From the NCBI RefSeq assembly GCF_052115865.1, contig NZ_JBQKME010000005.1:62001-126000 (forward strand): 64,000 nucleotides of DNA, given 5' to 3'. Under the pieces are notes generated by a model. That model saw only the letters and a program-made list of their open reading frames with translations, ran no database searches and was not told the origin of the DNA. This stretch comes from Fundicoccus_A sp052115865. Its GTDB lineage: Bacteria; Bacillota; Bacilli; Lactobacillales; Aerococcaceae. Numbering within the stretch: position 1 is the first letter of the stretch; each line of letters opens with the position of its first letter. Positions 15,947 to 24,802 of the stretch are shown here, in pieces. The translations under genes were made by a program, and so were the position numbers.

Positions 15947-17020
15947 CTAAATTCCTTCCATGGTTAACATAGGTAACATCATCATTAAATACAGTGACAT
16001 GATTAAAACAGCAATTATCATGAACAGTATAGGTTGCAACATATTCAGTTTTTGTGTTAGATCTTCCATTAATTCCGTGAAAATACTACTACTATAAATC
16101 AAACATTTTGTTCCAACTTGACTAATTAACTCACCTTGATAAATAACTAAGGGTAATTCATTCGTAAAAATTTGAAGGTCACTGACAATTTGCGTTAAAG
16201 CTGTTCCGTTAATAAATTCTTTGTTCATATAATTCGCAATTTCAGTCATAAAGGGATCAATCGGGTAACTAATCCATAAATCAATGATTTGCTGGATGGA
16301 ATAACCACCACTAAAAAAGTGACCTAATTCCTTTGTTAAACGGTAAGAGCAATATTGTCTGATCCACTTATTTATTAAGGGGATTTTAACGAGAATCTGA
16401 TAACGTTTAAGGTGAGTTAATCGCATTAAGTAAAAATCAAAAAATAAATAAAACAGTAAACTAATAGCTAAAAGTAAACCGAAAATCTGAGGCAAGTAAT
16501 TGAAAAAGTTTACCAATAGACGAACTAAAAAATTTTGTTCAAACACCTCCTGACTGATAAAAGATGCAATTTGAGGCAGTAAAAAGGTCCGCATGCCAAA
16601 TAGAAGGAAGATAAGAAAAACACTCATTATTAAAGGATAGGTCACAATTTTAAGGATTTGTTTACGATAACAATCAGCAGTTTCGATTTGTTTGGCATTG
16701 TCCATTAAGGCCTCAATAAAACGACCTTGTTTTTGAGCATAAAATAGTTGAGCGACTGTGTTTAGAGAAAATCCTAATTCTTGAATGCTTTTTTCAAAAG
16801 GGATTCCTTGAGCTAATTGTTTTTCAACCAATTCAATTAAATGTACTTTTTTCAACATCAGTAGTTTTAAAAAGTGTAAACTTTGATTAATTGAAAAGCC
16901 TTGACTTAATAGTTCAGAAGTCGTTTGTAAGAAATAAGCTTTTTGCTTCTCCTTTAATGTTGTTGCTGAACGACTAAACAAGTTCAAATTGTTGGTATGC
17001 TTTTTGGTTGATGTATCCAT
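15947..17020 (-). CDS. comGB: Competence pilus platform protein ComGB
   Basis: A 357-residue polytopic membrane protein of the GspF/PilC family that forms the inner-membrane platform for pilus assembly. Two GspF-type helical domains are visible, each with a QxxxFLxxxxxLLxxGxxxxQSL-like start (first near residues 28-50, LLSQGFSINQSL; second near 222-245, LGHFFSGGYSIQQI). Membrane segments lie at about 130-150, 180-205 and 330-352. It overlaps comGA by 47 bases, which argues for translational coupling. Confidence 0.9.
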   Translation of the reverse strand: MDTSTKKHTNNLNLFSRSATTLKEKQKAYFLQTTSELLSQGFSINQSLHFLKLLMLKKVHLIELVEKQLAQGIPFEKSIQELGFSLNTVAQLFYAQKQGRFIEALMDNAKQIETADCYRKQILKIVTYPLIMSVFLIFLLFGMRTFLLPQIASFISQEVFEQNFLVRLLVNFFNYLPQIFGLLLAISLLFYLFFDFYLMRLTHLKRYQILVKIPLINKWIRQYCSYRLTKELGHFFSGGYSIQQIIDLWISYPIDPFMTEIANYMNKEFINGTALTQIVSDLQIFTNELPLVIYQGELISQVGTKCLIYSSSIFTELMEDLTQKLNMLQPILFMIIAVLIMSLYLMMMLPMLTMEGI

Positions 17021-18026
17021 ATGCCCACGCCTTTCTTAATTTACGATTAAGTGAGAGTTTAGGAAAATGATCTTGTTTAGTATGATTTAAAGCTTTTTGT
17101 AGTTCGTTGCCAGTCAGTAATTCTAAAATGGCTGCTCTTTTTTGATTGGTTGGCAGATGATTACATGACATATGGCATCGGCCCTGACATAAAAAACAAT
17201 GGCGTGGAACAAGGCGTTGTGAAACAATACCAATGAGCGTTTGCTTTAGTTGTTCATCTGTAACACCTAATTCTTGTAAACGAGCAATCACCCCCTCGGC
17301 ATTTTTAGCATGAATTGTTGCAATCATTAAATGACCGGTTAAGGCGCCACGAATGACCATTCTTGCTGTGAGTTCATCTCGGATTTCACCTATTAGCAGA
17401 ATGTCTGGATGATGCCTTAAACTTGCTCGAATAAGCGTATCATAATTAATTCCTGCTTTTTCATTTACTTGTGTTTGTAAAAATGCTTGTTCATAAATTT
17501 CAACAGGATCTTCCATTGTCATAATCTGTAATGGTTCCTGTTCGACTCGCTCACGCAGTAATTGATAGATTGTGGTTGTTTTTCCAGATCCTACAGGACC
17601 TGAGAATAGTATTAATCCACTTTTACGCATAAATAATTGACGTAATATGGTTAAATCATTAGGAAAATAAGTCTGAATTGCTTGACTTACTTTTGGTTGT
17701 TGTGCAAAAATCCTTATAACTAGTGATTCAAGTAAATTAACATTGGTAATTGTCGACATACGCAGTTCAACAATTTGATCATTTAAAGATAATTGAGTAG
17801 CCCCAGATTGAGGTTTTCGCTTTTCACCTACATCCATATCTGCTAAAAATTTAAAGTGACTAATAAATCTCTTGCCTAATTCAATGGATAAATGTTGATA
17901 AAAAACTAATTGACTATTAATTCTGAAATAAACATGATACATTTGTGCTTGTGGCAAAACATGAATATCTGATACTCCTGAAGTAACGGCAGCCTTTATA
18001 ATTGCTTGAACTAAAGTTTCTATCAT
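16974..18026 (-). CDS. comGA: Competence pilus assembly ATPase ComGA
   Basis: A 350-residue GspE/PilB-type ATPase, the motor that polymerises the DNA-uptake pilus. Walker A is GPVGSGKTTT near residue 137. It is followed by the Asp box MTMEDPVEI, Walker B RHHPDILLIGEIRD and the His box GHLMIATIHAKNAEG. I place the start at 18026 (MIETLVQAII), where AAGGAGT lies 8 bases upstream on the minus strand; a longer frame to 18068 has no such site. Four cysteines in CFLCQGRCHMSC near residues 282-293 form a compact CxxC-type cluster that may bind zinc. It is the first gene of a seven-gene operon. I see no ComX or ComK box upstream. Confidence 0.92.
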   Translation of the reverse strand: MIETLVQAIIKAAVTSGVSDIHVLPQAQMYHVYFRINSQLVFYQHLSIELGKRFISHFKFLADMDVGEKRKPQSGATQLSLNDQIVELRMSTITNVNLLESLVIRIFAQQPKVSQAIQTYFPNDLTILRQLFMRKSGLILFSGPVGSGKTTTIYQLLRERVEQEPLQIMTMEDPVEIYEQAFLQTQVNEKAGINYDTLIRASLRHHPDILLIGEIRDELTARMVIRGALTGHLMIATIHAKNAEGVIARLQELGVTDEQLKQTLIGIVSQRLVPRHCFLCQGRCHMSCNHLPTNQKRAAILELLTGNELQKALNHTKQDHFPKLSLNRKLRKAWAYGYINQKAYQQFELV

Positions 18027-18228
18027 AAGTAAGTACTCCTTTAATCGACATGTCATACATATATACACAAAAAAACGCGATTTCCATTTTTTATTTAATA
18101 AAACTTTTTGCCTATAAAAAATATCCCTTAACTATACTTGAATTCTTGGATATGTTAAAATGGTAGAGTGAAGATTGTTGTCTTTTCAGCAATATAATGA
18201 AAAACTATGAAAGGAAGTAAGTAATATA

Positions 18229-18441
18229 ATGATTTTTAAAATTATTTATCAAGAAAACCCAAGTCAAGTTCCATTACGTGAAAATGCGAAAACACTTTTT
18301 ATGGAAGCAGACAGTAAAGTAGAGGTTCGTCAAAGATTAGCTGATAATACTCCATATAATATTCAGCACATTGAAGAAATTTCAGGAGCCTATTTAGAGT
18401 ATGAACAAAGTAGTCCTGACTATCGTTTAACGGAGTTTTAA
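18229..18441 (+). CDS. rpoY: RNA polymerase epsilon subunit
   Basis: A 70-residue RpoY (DUF1447, YkzG-like), a small accessory subunit of Firmicutes RNA polymerase. The sequence MIFKIIYQENPSQVPLRE with TLFMEADSKVEVRQRL and YNIQHIEEISGAYLEYE is characteristic. It is followed with a one-base gap by the RNase J1 gene, the standard pairing in Firmicutes. The start follows GAAAGGAAG. Confidence 0.92.
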   Translation: MIFKIIYQENPSQVPLRENAKTLFMEADSKVEVRQRLADNTPYNIQHIEEISGAYLEYEQSSPDYRLTEF

Positions 18442-18442
18442 T

Positions 18443-20173
18443 ATGAGTGTTAATGTTAAAAATAATGAAGTAGGCGTCTTCGCCTTAGGTGGATTAGGTG
18501 AAATTGGGAAGAATATGTATGGAGTCCAATTTCAAGACGAAATAATTATTTTAGATTGTGGCGTACTATTTCCCGAAGATGAACTACTAGGGATTGATTA
18601 TGTGATCCCTGATTTTCAATATATCTTACAAAACAAGCATAAAGTAAAAGCGGTCATTATTAGTCATGGACACGAAGACCATATTGGTAGTATTGCTTAT
18701 TTATTACAAGAACTAAATGTGCCTATTTATGCGGGACAATTAGCAAGTGCTTTAATCCGTAATAAATTACAAGAAAAGAACTTATTACGTGATGCTGAAA
18801 TTCATGAAATTAATGAAGATTCAGTGATCCGTTTTAGAAAAACAAGTGTCGCTTTTTATCGTACGAACCATAGTATTCCAGAAGCTTATGGGATTGTTGT
18901 TAAAACACCTCCAGGAAATATTGTCTTTACCGGTGACTTTAAATTTGATTTTACGCCAGTAGGTAAACCTGCAGATTTGCACCGTATGGCTCAAATTGGT
19001 TCTGAAGGTGTTTTACTACTAATGGCAGATAGTACTAATGCTGAAATACCAACCTTTACCCAGTCTGAAACAGTTGTGGGACAATCGATAAAAAATATTA
19101 TTCAACAACTGGATGGCCGCGTTATTTTCGCAACCTTTGCTTCAAACGTATCAAGACTTCAACAAGTTTTTGAAGTTGCTAGAGAAACAAACCGTAAAAT
19201 TGCAGCTTTTGGACGAAGCATGGAAGGTGCCATCAAAATTGGATTAGAGTTAGGCTATATTAAAGATGATGAAGAATTGTTAATTGATAACCGTGATATT
19301 AATCAATATCCAGCCGAAAAAATGATTCTTTTAGTAACTGGCTCACAAGGGGAGCCGATGGCTGCTTTAAGTCGAATTGCTAATGGCACACACCGCCAGA
19401 TTACAATTCAGCCAAATGACACAGTAATCTTTTCAAGTTCACCAATTCCGGGGAATACAATCAGTGTCAACCGCTTAATTAACCAACTTATGGAATTAGG
19501 TGCAGAAGTTGTTTATGGAAAAGTCAATAACATCCATACTTCTGGACACGGTGGACAATTAGAGCAATTAATGATGTTAAGATTAATGAAACCGAAGTTC
19601 TTTATGCCAGTGCATGGACAATACCGTATGCAAAGTATTCATGCTGTATTGGCACAAAGAACCGGAATACCTAAAGAAAACTGCTTCATTATGCAAAATG
19701 GTGATATGCTAGCTGTGACAGAAAATACTGCACGCATTGCTGGTCGTTTCCAAGCGCAAGATATTTATGTTGATGGTAGTGGAATAGGCGATATTGGTAA
19801 TATAGTGTTACGCGATCGTAAAAGTTTATCAGAAGACGGTCTAGTCATTGTTACAGCAACGATTGATTACCAAGATAAAGCTATTATTTCAGGTCCAGAT
19901 ATTATGTCGCGTGGTTTTATTTATATGCGTGAATCAGGCGATTTAATTAGTGATATTCAACAACAAATAAAAGCTGCCGTAAATCGTGGTTTAAACGAAA
20001 ATGGCAATCAAATCAATGAACGCATGATTCGCGAAATCATTCTTGACACAATTAAACCATTAATTTATGAACGAACACAAAGAACCCCAATGATTCTCCC
20101 TGTATTATTGGATGTCAATAAAGGAGTCCGTAATCGTAAAAAGAAAACGAATAAAGTAAGTAACGAAGGCTAA
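18443..20173 (+). CDS. rnjA: Ribonuclease J1
   Basis: A 576-residue metallo-beta-lactamase/beta-CASP nuclease with endoribonuclease and 5'-exonuclease activity, central to mRNA turnover. The zinc motif SHGHEDHIG is near residues 75-83, further ligands are in YRTNHSIPEA and FTGDFKFD, and the beta-CASP segment follows with GNTISVNRLINQL. The motif HTSGHGGQEQ-like (HTSGHGGQLEQ near 369) and the C-terminal domain complete it. GGAG at 18433-18436 lies inside the end of rpoY, so the pair is coupled. Length matches RNase J1; a paralogue (RNase J2) is not in this window. Confidence 0.95.
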   Translation: MSVNVKNNEVGVFALGGLGEIGKNMYGVQFQDEIIILDCGVLFPEDELLGIDYVIPDFQYILQNKHKVKAVIISHGHEDHIGSIAYLLQELNVPIYAGQLASALIRNKLQEKNLLRDAEIHEINEDSVIRFRKTSVAFYRTNHSIPEAYGIVVKTPPGNIVFTGDFKFDFTPVGKPADLHRMAQIGSEGVLLLMADSTNAEIPTFTQSETVVGQSIKNIIQQLDGRVIFATFASNVSRLQQVFEVARETNRKIAAFGRSMEGAIKIGLELGYIKDDEELLIDNRDINQYPAEKMILLVTGSQGEPMAALSRIANGTHRQITIQPNDTVIFSSSPIPGNTISVNRLINQLMELGAEVVYGKVNNIHTSGHGGQLEQLMMLRLMKPKFFMPVHGQYRMQSIHAVLAQRTGIPKENCFIMQNGDMLAVTENTARIAGRFQAQDIYVDGSGIGDIGNIVLRDRKSLSEDGLVIVTATIDYQDKAIISGPDIMSRGFIYMRESGDLISDIQQQIKAAVNRGLNENGNQINERMIREIILDTIKPLIYERTQRTPMILPVLLDVNKGVRNRKKKTNKVSNEG

Positions 20174-20202
20174 GAGATTTAAGTAAGAAAGTAGGAAAAT
20201 AA

Positions 20203-21267
20203 TTGACTAATCGTATAGAAGCATTAAGAGAGACATTTGGTAATCAAAATATAGAAGCAATTCTTGTAACAGAATCTAAAAACTTACGTTATTTAGCGAA
20301 TTTTACAGGTAGTGCAGGAGCTGCCCTCATTACCAAAGACGAAGCATATTTTATCACTGATTTTCGTTACACAACGCAAGCTAACGAACAAGCTAAAGGA
20401 TTTACCGTGGTAATTCATAAAGCGGGCATTTATCAAGAAGTCAACCAATTATTAGTAAAACATAATATTGATATTGTTGGTATTGAAGCTCAAAGTATGA
20501 AAGTACAAGATTACATCACTATTCAAGAATTATTTGAAGCTAAAATTGTGCCGACGGTAGGTGTCATTGAAAAAAATCGTGAAATAAAAGATGAGGCTGA
20601 ATTAGCCATTATAAAAGAAGCATGTAAAATTACAGACGAATCCTTTGAACATATTTTGACTTTTATAAAACCAGGTGTAACAGAAATTGAAGTGGCTAAT
20701 GAATTGGAACGTTTCTTGAAAACCAAAGGTGCTTCTGCGATGTCATTTGATACAATTGTTGCCTCAGGGGTTCGCTCAGCGATGCCTCATGGGGTAGCGA
20801 GTGAAAAAGTCATCGAAGATGGTGACATCATTACGTTAGATTACGGTTGTTATTATAAAGACTATAGTTCAGATATGACTCGTACGATAGCAGTTGGTAG
20901 TATAGATCCTAAGCTAGAAGAAATTTACCATATTGTCCTGGAAGCTCATGAACGTGTTAATGCAGGTGCTAAAGCTGGAATGACTGGTAAGGAAGTTGAC
21001 GCTTTAGCAAGAGATTACATTATTGAAAAAGGTTATGGTGAATACTTTGGTCACAGTACGGGTCATGGATTAGGCTTGGATGTACATGAGTTACCATCAC
21101 TTTCATTTAGAAATGAAGAACCATTGAAAGAAAATATGGTTGTTACGAATGAACCAGGAATTTATATTGAAGGACTCGGTGGTGTAAGAATTGAAAATGA
21201 TTTAATTGTCCGCAAAGATTCAGTTGAACAATTAAATAACAGTCCTAAACATTTAATCATACTATAA
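20203..21267 (+). CDS. M24B family Xaa-Pro peptidase
   Basis: A 354-residue cytoplasmic metallopeptidase of the pita-bread fold, aminopeptidase P / prolidase type (YqhT-like). The N-terminal creatinase domain includes TESKNLRYLANFTGSAG and FITDFRYTTQA. The catalytic domain carries the five metal ligands in order: TLDYG and SSDMTR near residues 210-228, HSTGHGLGLDVHE near 285-297, TNEPGIYIE near 316-324 and GVRIEND near 328-334. Translation starts at TTG 20203 with GTAGGAAA upstream. In many Firmicutes elongation factor P (efp) follows this gene; here the Asp23-family gene follows directly. Confidence 0.88.
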   Translation: MTNRIEALRETFGNQNIEAILVTESKNLRYLANFTGSAGAALITKDEAYFITDFRYTTQANEQAKGFTVVIHKAGIYQEVNQLLVKHNIDIVGIEAQSMKVQDYITIQELFEAKIVPTVGVIEKNREIKDEAELAIIKEACKITDESFEHILTFIKPGVTEIEVANELERFLKTKGASAMSFDTIVASGVRSAMPHGVASEKVIEDGDIITLDYGCYYKDYSSDMTRTIAVGSIDPKLEEIYHIVLEAHERVNAGAKAGMTGKEVDALARDYIIEKGYGEYFGHSTGHGLGLDVHELPSLSFRNEEPLKENMVVTNEPGIYIEGLGGVRIENDLIVRKDSVEQLNNSPKHLIIL

Positions 21268-21282
21268 AATAGGAGGGGTATT

Positions 21283-21702
21283 ATGGCAAAATCGAAAACT
21301 GTACCATTTGAAATGAACCAAAATCCTGCCGGTGAAATAAATATCACCCTTAGCGTCTTAGAAACAATTGCTGCAAAAGCTGCAACAGACGTCGAAGGTG
21401 TCAATAAAATGCACACATCTTTCCAAAAAGAAGTAGGTGGATTTTTTGGCATGGACCGTGAACGTATGGGGGCAACAGTAAAAAAAGAAGGCAATAATTT
21501 AACGATTGATATTCTTGTGCATTTACAATATGGCTATTCCGTTCCTGATGTCGCTTTTAAAGTGCAAGAACGTGTTAAAGAACAAATTTTGTTCATGACG
21601 GATTTAGTTGTCCAAGCAGTTAATGTTCATGTTGTATCGATTGATACCAATCCTGATCGTGATACTGGATTTTTAAGTTTAGAAGATGAATTAGGTGAAT
21701 AA
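21283..21702 (+). CDS. Asp23/Gls24 family envelope stress-type protein (YqhY-like)
   Basis: A 139-residue soluble protein of the Asp23 family (DUF322). The recognisable segments are GEINITLSVLETIAAKAATDVEGVN (residues 13-37, the family opening), LTIDILVHLQYGYSVPDVAFKVQERVKE and VQAVNVHVVSIDT. An AGGAGGGG site gives it a strong start. It sits between the M24 peptidase and nusB, as yqhY does between accC and nusB in Bacillus subtilis, where loss of YqhY disturbs acetyl-CoA carboxylase. Here the acc genes are about 35 kb away in the fab operon, so that link is not preserved in position. Confidence 0.9.
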   Translation: MAKSKTVPFEMNQNPAGEINITLSVLETIAAKAATDVEGVNKMHTSFQKEVGGFFGMDRERMGATVKKEGNNLTIDILVHLQYGYSVPDVAFKVQERVKEQILFMTDLVVQAVNVHVVSIDTNPDRDTGFLSLEDELGE

Positions 21703-21704
21703 TT

Positions 21705-22151
21705 TTGAGTCATGCTAGACAATTAAGACAATCTCGTATTTTAGCGGTGCAGACCTTATATCAATTTACAGTACCTACTGAAGACTCAATTTCAAAAGAT
21801 GAGGCGATTGAGTTTGCACTTGTATCTGGAAATGACCCAGATACTGGTTATAAATCAATTCCACATCCTTATTTTTATACTTTAGTTGATGGGGTTATTT
21901 TCAATCAACAACAAATTGATGAATCAATTTCAACCTATTTAACAAATTGGAACTTTGACCGGGTAACGCCTTTGGATCTAACTATTTTAAGACTGGCTTT
22001 TTTCGAAATTCAGTACAGTGAGAATCCCGTACCTTTTAAAGTTGCAATTAATGAAGCAATTGAATTATCTAAAGTTTTTAGCGATGATAAATCACGTCGA
22101 TTTATAAGTGGTATTTTAGGGAAGTTAAGCCAGTCAGAAGAATTAAAATAA
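21705..22151 (+). CDS. nusB: Transcription antitermination factor NusB
   Basis: A 148-residue helical protein that binds boxA RNA with NusE (S10) for rRNA antitermination. Typical segments are RQSRILAVQTLYQF near the N-terminus, WNFDRVTPLDLTILRLAFFEI, and VAINEAIELSKVFSDDKSRRFISGILGKL at the C-terminus. The start is TTG at 21705, with AGGTGA upstream inside the end of the preceding gene, so the two are coupled. A terminator follows, closing this transcription unit. Confidence 0.93.
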   Translation: MSHARQLRQSRILAVQTLYQFTVPTEDSISKDEAIEFALVSGNDPDTGYKSIPHPYFYTLVDGVIFNQQQIDESISTYLTNWNFDRVTPLDLTILRLAFFEIQYSENPVPFKVAINEAIELSKVFSDDKSRRFISGILGKLSQSEELK

Positions 22152-22162
22152 AAATTACCAAA

Positions 22163-22208
22163 AAAACAGATAGAACTCCATTCAATTGAGTTTCTATCTG
22201 TTTTTATT
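22163..22208 (+). terminator. Rho-independent terminator after nusB
   Basis: ACAGATAGAACTC and GAGTTTCTATCTGT pair around an ATTCAATT-type loop, and a T-rich tail follows. Confidence 0.85.
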
Positions 22209-22343
22209 TTTAGATAAAGATCTTTATTGAATTACTGATACAGAATAAAACACGTACATATCATGAATAATTCTGTAACTAAAAGTCACGTATTTAATTA
22301 TTTTTATAATAAAGCTTGACAAGTTTTTTTTGTATAGTGATTT

Positions 22344-22357
22344 TGAAATCGATTTCA
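22344..22357 (+). promoter_or_regulatory. cre-like operator (CcpA/LacI family) before the decayed bacteriocin gene
   Basis: TGAAATCGATTTCA is a perfect 14-bp palindrome that matches the catabolite-responsive element consensus TGWAANCGNTNWCA at every position. It lies about 110 bases before the remnant peptide gene, downstream of TTGACA at 22316-22321. A clear -10 at proper spacing is not evident, so the exact promoter is uncertain. Confidence 0.5.
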
Positions 22358-22453
22358 TACAGTTGTTACTTTTTCCTATCTCTAGTCCAAAGCTTATTAC
22401 CAATAATCAAATGTCGGATATTAAAATTAGTATATTTTATAAGGAGATTGATT

Positions 22454-22559
22454 ATGAAACAGTACTAATAAATCAATAGCTGGTTCAGGACTCTGGTCAC
22501 AAGCTAGCTTAACTAAAATTCCTCCAGCTGGTTTAAGTTATTACTATAATATTGAATAA
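22454..22559 (+). pseudogene. Remnant of a lactococcin-972-like bacteriocin gene
   Basis: A strong AAGGAG at 22441-22446 leads into ATG AAA CAG TAC TAA, a dead start. One base out of frame, from 22461 to TAA 22557-22559, the sequence reads as a peptide tail with AGSGLWSQAS and, after LTKIPP, AGLSYYYN. This resembles the C-terminus of lactococcin-972-family bacteriocins, which end with an aromatic-containing AGxW segment followed by a YYN-like tail. The leader and most of the mature peptide are absent, so an internal deletion appears to have fused the start region to the tail out of frame. The terminator, permease and ATPase that follow match the layout of such loci. The homology is judged by eye and needs a profile search. 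Confidence 0.5.
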
Positions 22560-22568
22560 AACGTCACT

Positions 22569-22609
22569 AGACTTAAAAGAAGCAAAATTAGCTTCTTTTA
22601 AGTCTTTAA
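22569..22609 (+). terminator. Terminator/attenuator after the peptide remnant
   Basis: AGACTTAAAAGAAGC and GCTTCTTTTAAGTCT form a perfect 15-bp stem with a 7-base loop and a short T tail. A stem between a bacteriocin gene and its immunity genes would lower expression of the latter. Confidence 0.8.
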
Positions 22610-22663
22610 TTGCATAATTAGTATTTATTTTCAAATATATCCTTGAAAGTGGGGTTGATAATA

Positions 22664-24775
22664 TTGAAAACTAGCATCAAAGTGATTTTTGTTTTATTGC
22701 TTGTTGTACCAACATTAATACTCATGAATTTATTTCAAACGAATGAACGAGATCGCCTGCAAGCGATAGAACAAACTGAATTTTCGGAAAATTTCTATTT
22801 AACAGATGCAAATCAAACAATTGAAGAAGTATTAAATAAATTCGTTGAGCTCAGTGAAACAAATTCAGTCAATATTTTTAGAACTGATAGATTTGATGGT
22901 GCTATCGTTAAGTCTGTTATGTATAATGAGCAAAGTTTTCCGACAGAAAATTTTCGAATTCCACAAGAAGTTTTATTTGAAAATACAAGTGATGTATATG
23001 CTAGTTTTGCTGAGGACAAGAATTATACGATACTAGTATTCTCTAGTCGAAATAAGATCATTCTGCAAACTTTAGAGAATTACTGCTCAGATACTAGTAA
23101 ATCTGTCAATGGAACCTATACGGTTGTTGCTAATAATAACGAAGATTTAGATCAAACAATCAATCAATTAAGTGAATTTTTTGCTATAGATAGAACTCAT
23201 CTAATTTCCCCACCATTCGTAGGTAGAGTTGGATATATCAATATAGACCTTATCCTAATGGTTGTGGTTTTTATTCCAGCTTTTTTAATTTTAATGTTAT
23301 GTATTACTTATTATCCTATTAAAGAAATAAAAGCAATTGGTGTGATGAAATTACATGGTTATAGTTCACACAAGATAATTTTTCAACTCATTAAAGAACC
23401 GCTTGGGATTGGACTTATAGTCTGTATCATATTATCCATTATTATTTTTTCTACAATAAATTACATTCCAGAAAATTTTGTTCTTGCTTTATTTTTAACT
23501 TATTTCCTAGTTTCTCAATTATTTTTGTTACTAAATTTAGCAGGTTACTTCCTCATTAGAAATGTTACCATTAGTAGTATGTTAAACGGTTTCACCAATT
23601 TCAAAAGTGGCGTCATTTTAGGCTATATGATTAAATTTGGTCTTGTTGCAATCGTTAGTCTAGTTTTTATTAACCTTTCATTAACTTTTGATGCAGTGAA
23701 AGAACAATCTGATTATGTTGCTAATTGGGCAAAACAAGGTGATTTTATAACATTTGAAAACTATCGTACGAATGGGGAGTATACTCAGAATGCGTTATTG
23801 AGTAACGATGCCTTTGAAGATATTTTTTTTGATTTATTCGTAAGGCTAGAAGAAGAAACTAATGCTTACTATGCTTATGGTGAAACGTATGAACCTGTTC
23901 AAAACTTTACTGCTTTAGAGTCATATTCTTCTTTTACAACTGCAGATAGTTTTAATGTTATGTACGTAAATGAGCTATATTTAGATTCAATTAACATGAG
24001 TTACCCAAAGCTAGATTCCAATATGCATCAGTACTTAATACCTGAAAACCTTAAAAATGATGAAGACAAAATATTTTTATTTTGTCAGAGCTTAGTGTAC
24101 AGTAATTTATCTTCCAATCAACGTGAAGAGACGAATCTTTTTGAAATTCCAGTTCAATTAACTTATTATCAAACTGATTATCAAGTTTTCCCTTTTAATT
24201 CAAGGTTATCTGATTCTTTTGAAAATCCTATTTTCTCAATAGTTAATCTAGATAATATTAGAGATTTTGAAAAACCGATTTTAACGAATACTGGAGAAAA
24301 TAACCCTATTAAAATTAAAAACACTCCCGAGAATAGATTAAAAACTGAAAAAATTCTAAGTGAAATTAATAATCGTGATTTAACAATTAATTTATCATCT
24401 TTAAGCACGATCACACAAGAGATGCGAGATTCATTTATTCTAGGGATGAATTATAATATAATCATTATTGTTGTATTAATTGTTTTGAATTTGTTTTCAT
24501 CCATATTTTTATTTGCAACAATTATACAAAGTGTAAAAAAAGAACTCGCTATTATGAAATTTTTAGGAATAAAATTGATGGAAAGATATAAATGGCCATT
24601 AATAAGTTATTTATTGCTTTATGTTATTCAGATGATTTTGATGCTGATATTGAGTCATTCAATTTGGATTTTACTTGCGGTTCTTTTATCAATAGCTATT
24701 GATTTTCTAGTCGTACTAGTCTTTATCCGTAATATAGAAGGAAAAAGTTTGGTATTAGCCCTAAAAGAGCACTAA
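22664..24775 (+). CDS. Bacteriocin-associated integral membrane (putative immunity) protein, lactococcin-972 group
   Basis: A membrane protein of about 703 residues with the layout of the TIGR01654 / DUF1430 family, which pairs with an ATPase in lactococcin-972-type loci. One N-terminal helix (IKVIFVLLLVVPTLILMNLF) precedes an extracellular domain of about 170 residues. A block of helices follows at about residues 200-345, including the FtsX-like segment YPIKEIKAIGVMKLHGYS, then a second large extracellular domain. The last three helices (residues 595-700) contain VKKELAIMKFLGIK. The start is TTG 22664, with AAGTGGGG nine bases upstream; a frame from TTG 22643 lacks a site. The reading frame is intact although its peptide and ATPase partners are broken, so it may not be under strong selection. 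Confidence 0.72.
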   Translation: MKTSIKVIFVLLLVVPTLILMNLFQTNERDRLQAIEQTEFSENFYLTDANQTIEEVLNKFVELSETNSVNIFRTDRFDGAIVKSVMYNEQSFPTENFRIPQEVLFENTSDVYASFAEDKNYTILVFSSRNKIILQTLENYCSDTSKSVNGTYTVVANNNEDLDQTINQLSEFFAIDRTHLISPPFVGRVGYINIDLILMVVVFIPAFLILMLCITYYPIKEIKAIGVMKLHGYSSHKIIFQLIKEPLGIGLIVCIILSIIIFSTINYIPENFVLALFLTYFLVSQLFLLLNLAGYFLIRNVTISSMLNGFTNFKSGVILGYMIKFGLVAIVSLVFINLSLTFDAVKEQSDYVANWAKQGDFITFENYRTNGEYTQNALLSNDAFEDIFFDLFVRLEEETNAYYAYGETYEPVQNFTALESYSSFTTADSFNVMYVNELYLDSINMSYPKLDSNMHQYLIPENLKNDEDKIFLFCQSLVYSNLSSNQREETNLFEIPVQLTYYQTDYQVFPFNSRLSDSFENPIFSIVNLDNIRDFEKPILTNTGENNPIKIKNTPENRLKTEKILSEINNRDLTINLSSLSTITQEMRDSFILGMNYNIIIIVVLIVLNLFSSIFLFATIIQSVKKELAIMKFLGIKLMERYKWPLISYLLLYVIQMILMLILSHSIWILLAVLLSIAIDFLVVLVFIRNIEGKSLVLALKEH

Positions 24776-24802
24776 GTGACTAGGGTAGGGAGGAGAATAA
24801 AA

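Noticed and set aside
18027..18230. ComX (cin) or ComK box upstream of comGA
   Set aside because: I looked for TACGAATA-like and AAAA-N5-TTTT pairs on the minus strand and found none that are convincing.
22316..22338. TTGACA and TATAGT as a promoter for the bacteriocin remnant
   Set aside because: The spacer is only 11 bases, too short for a normal sigma-A promoter, so I did not list it as one.
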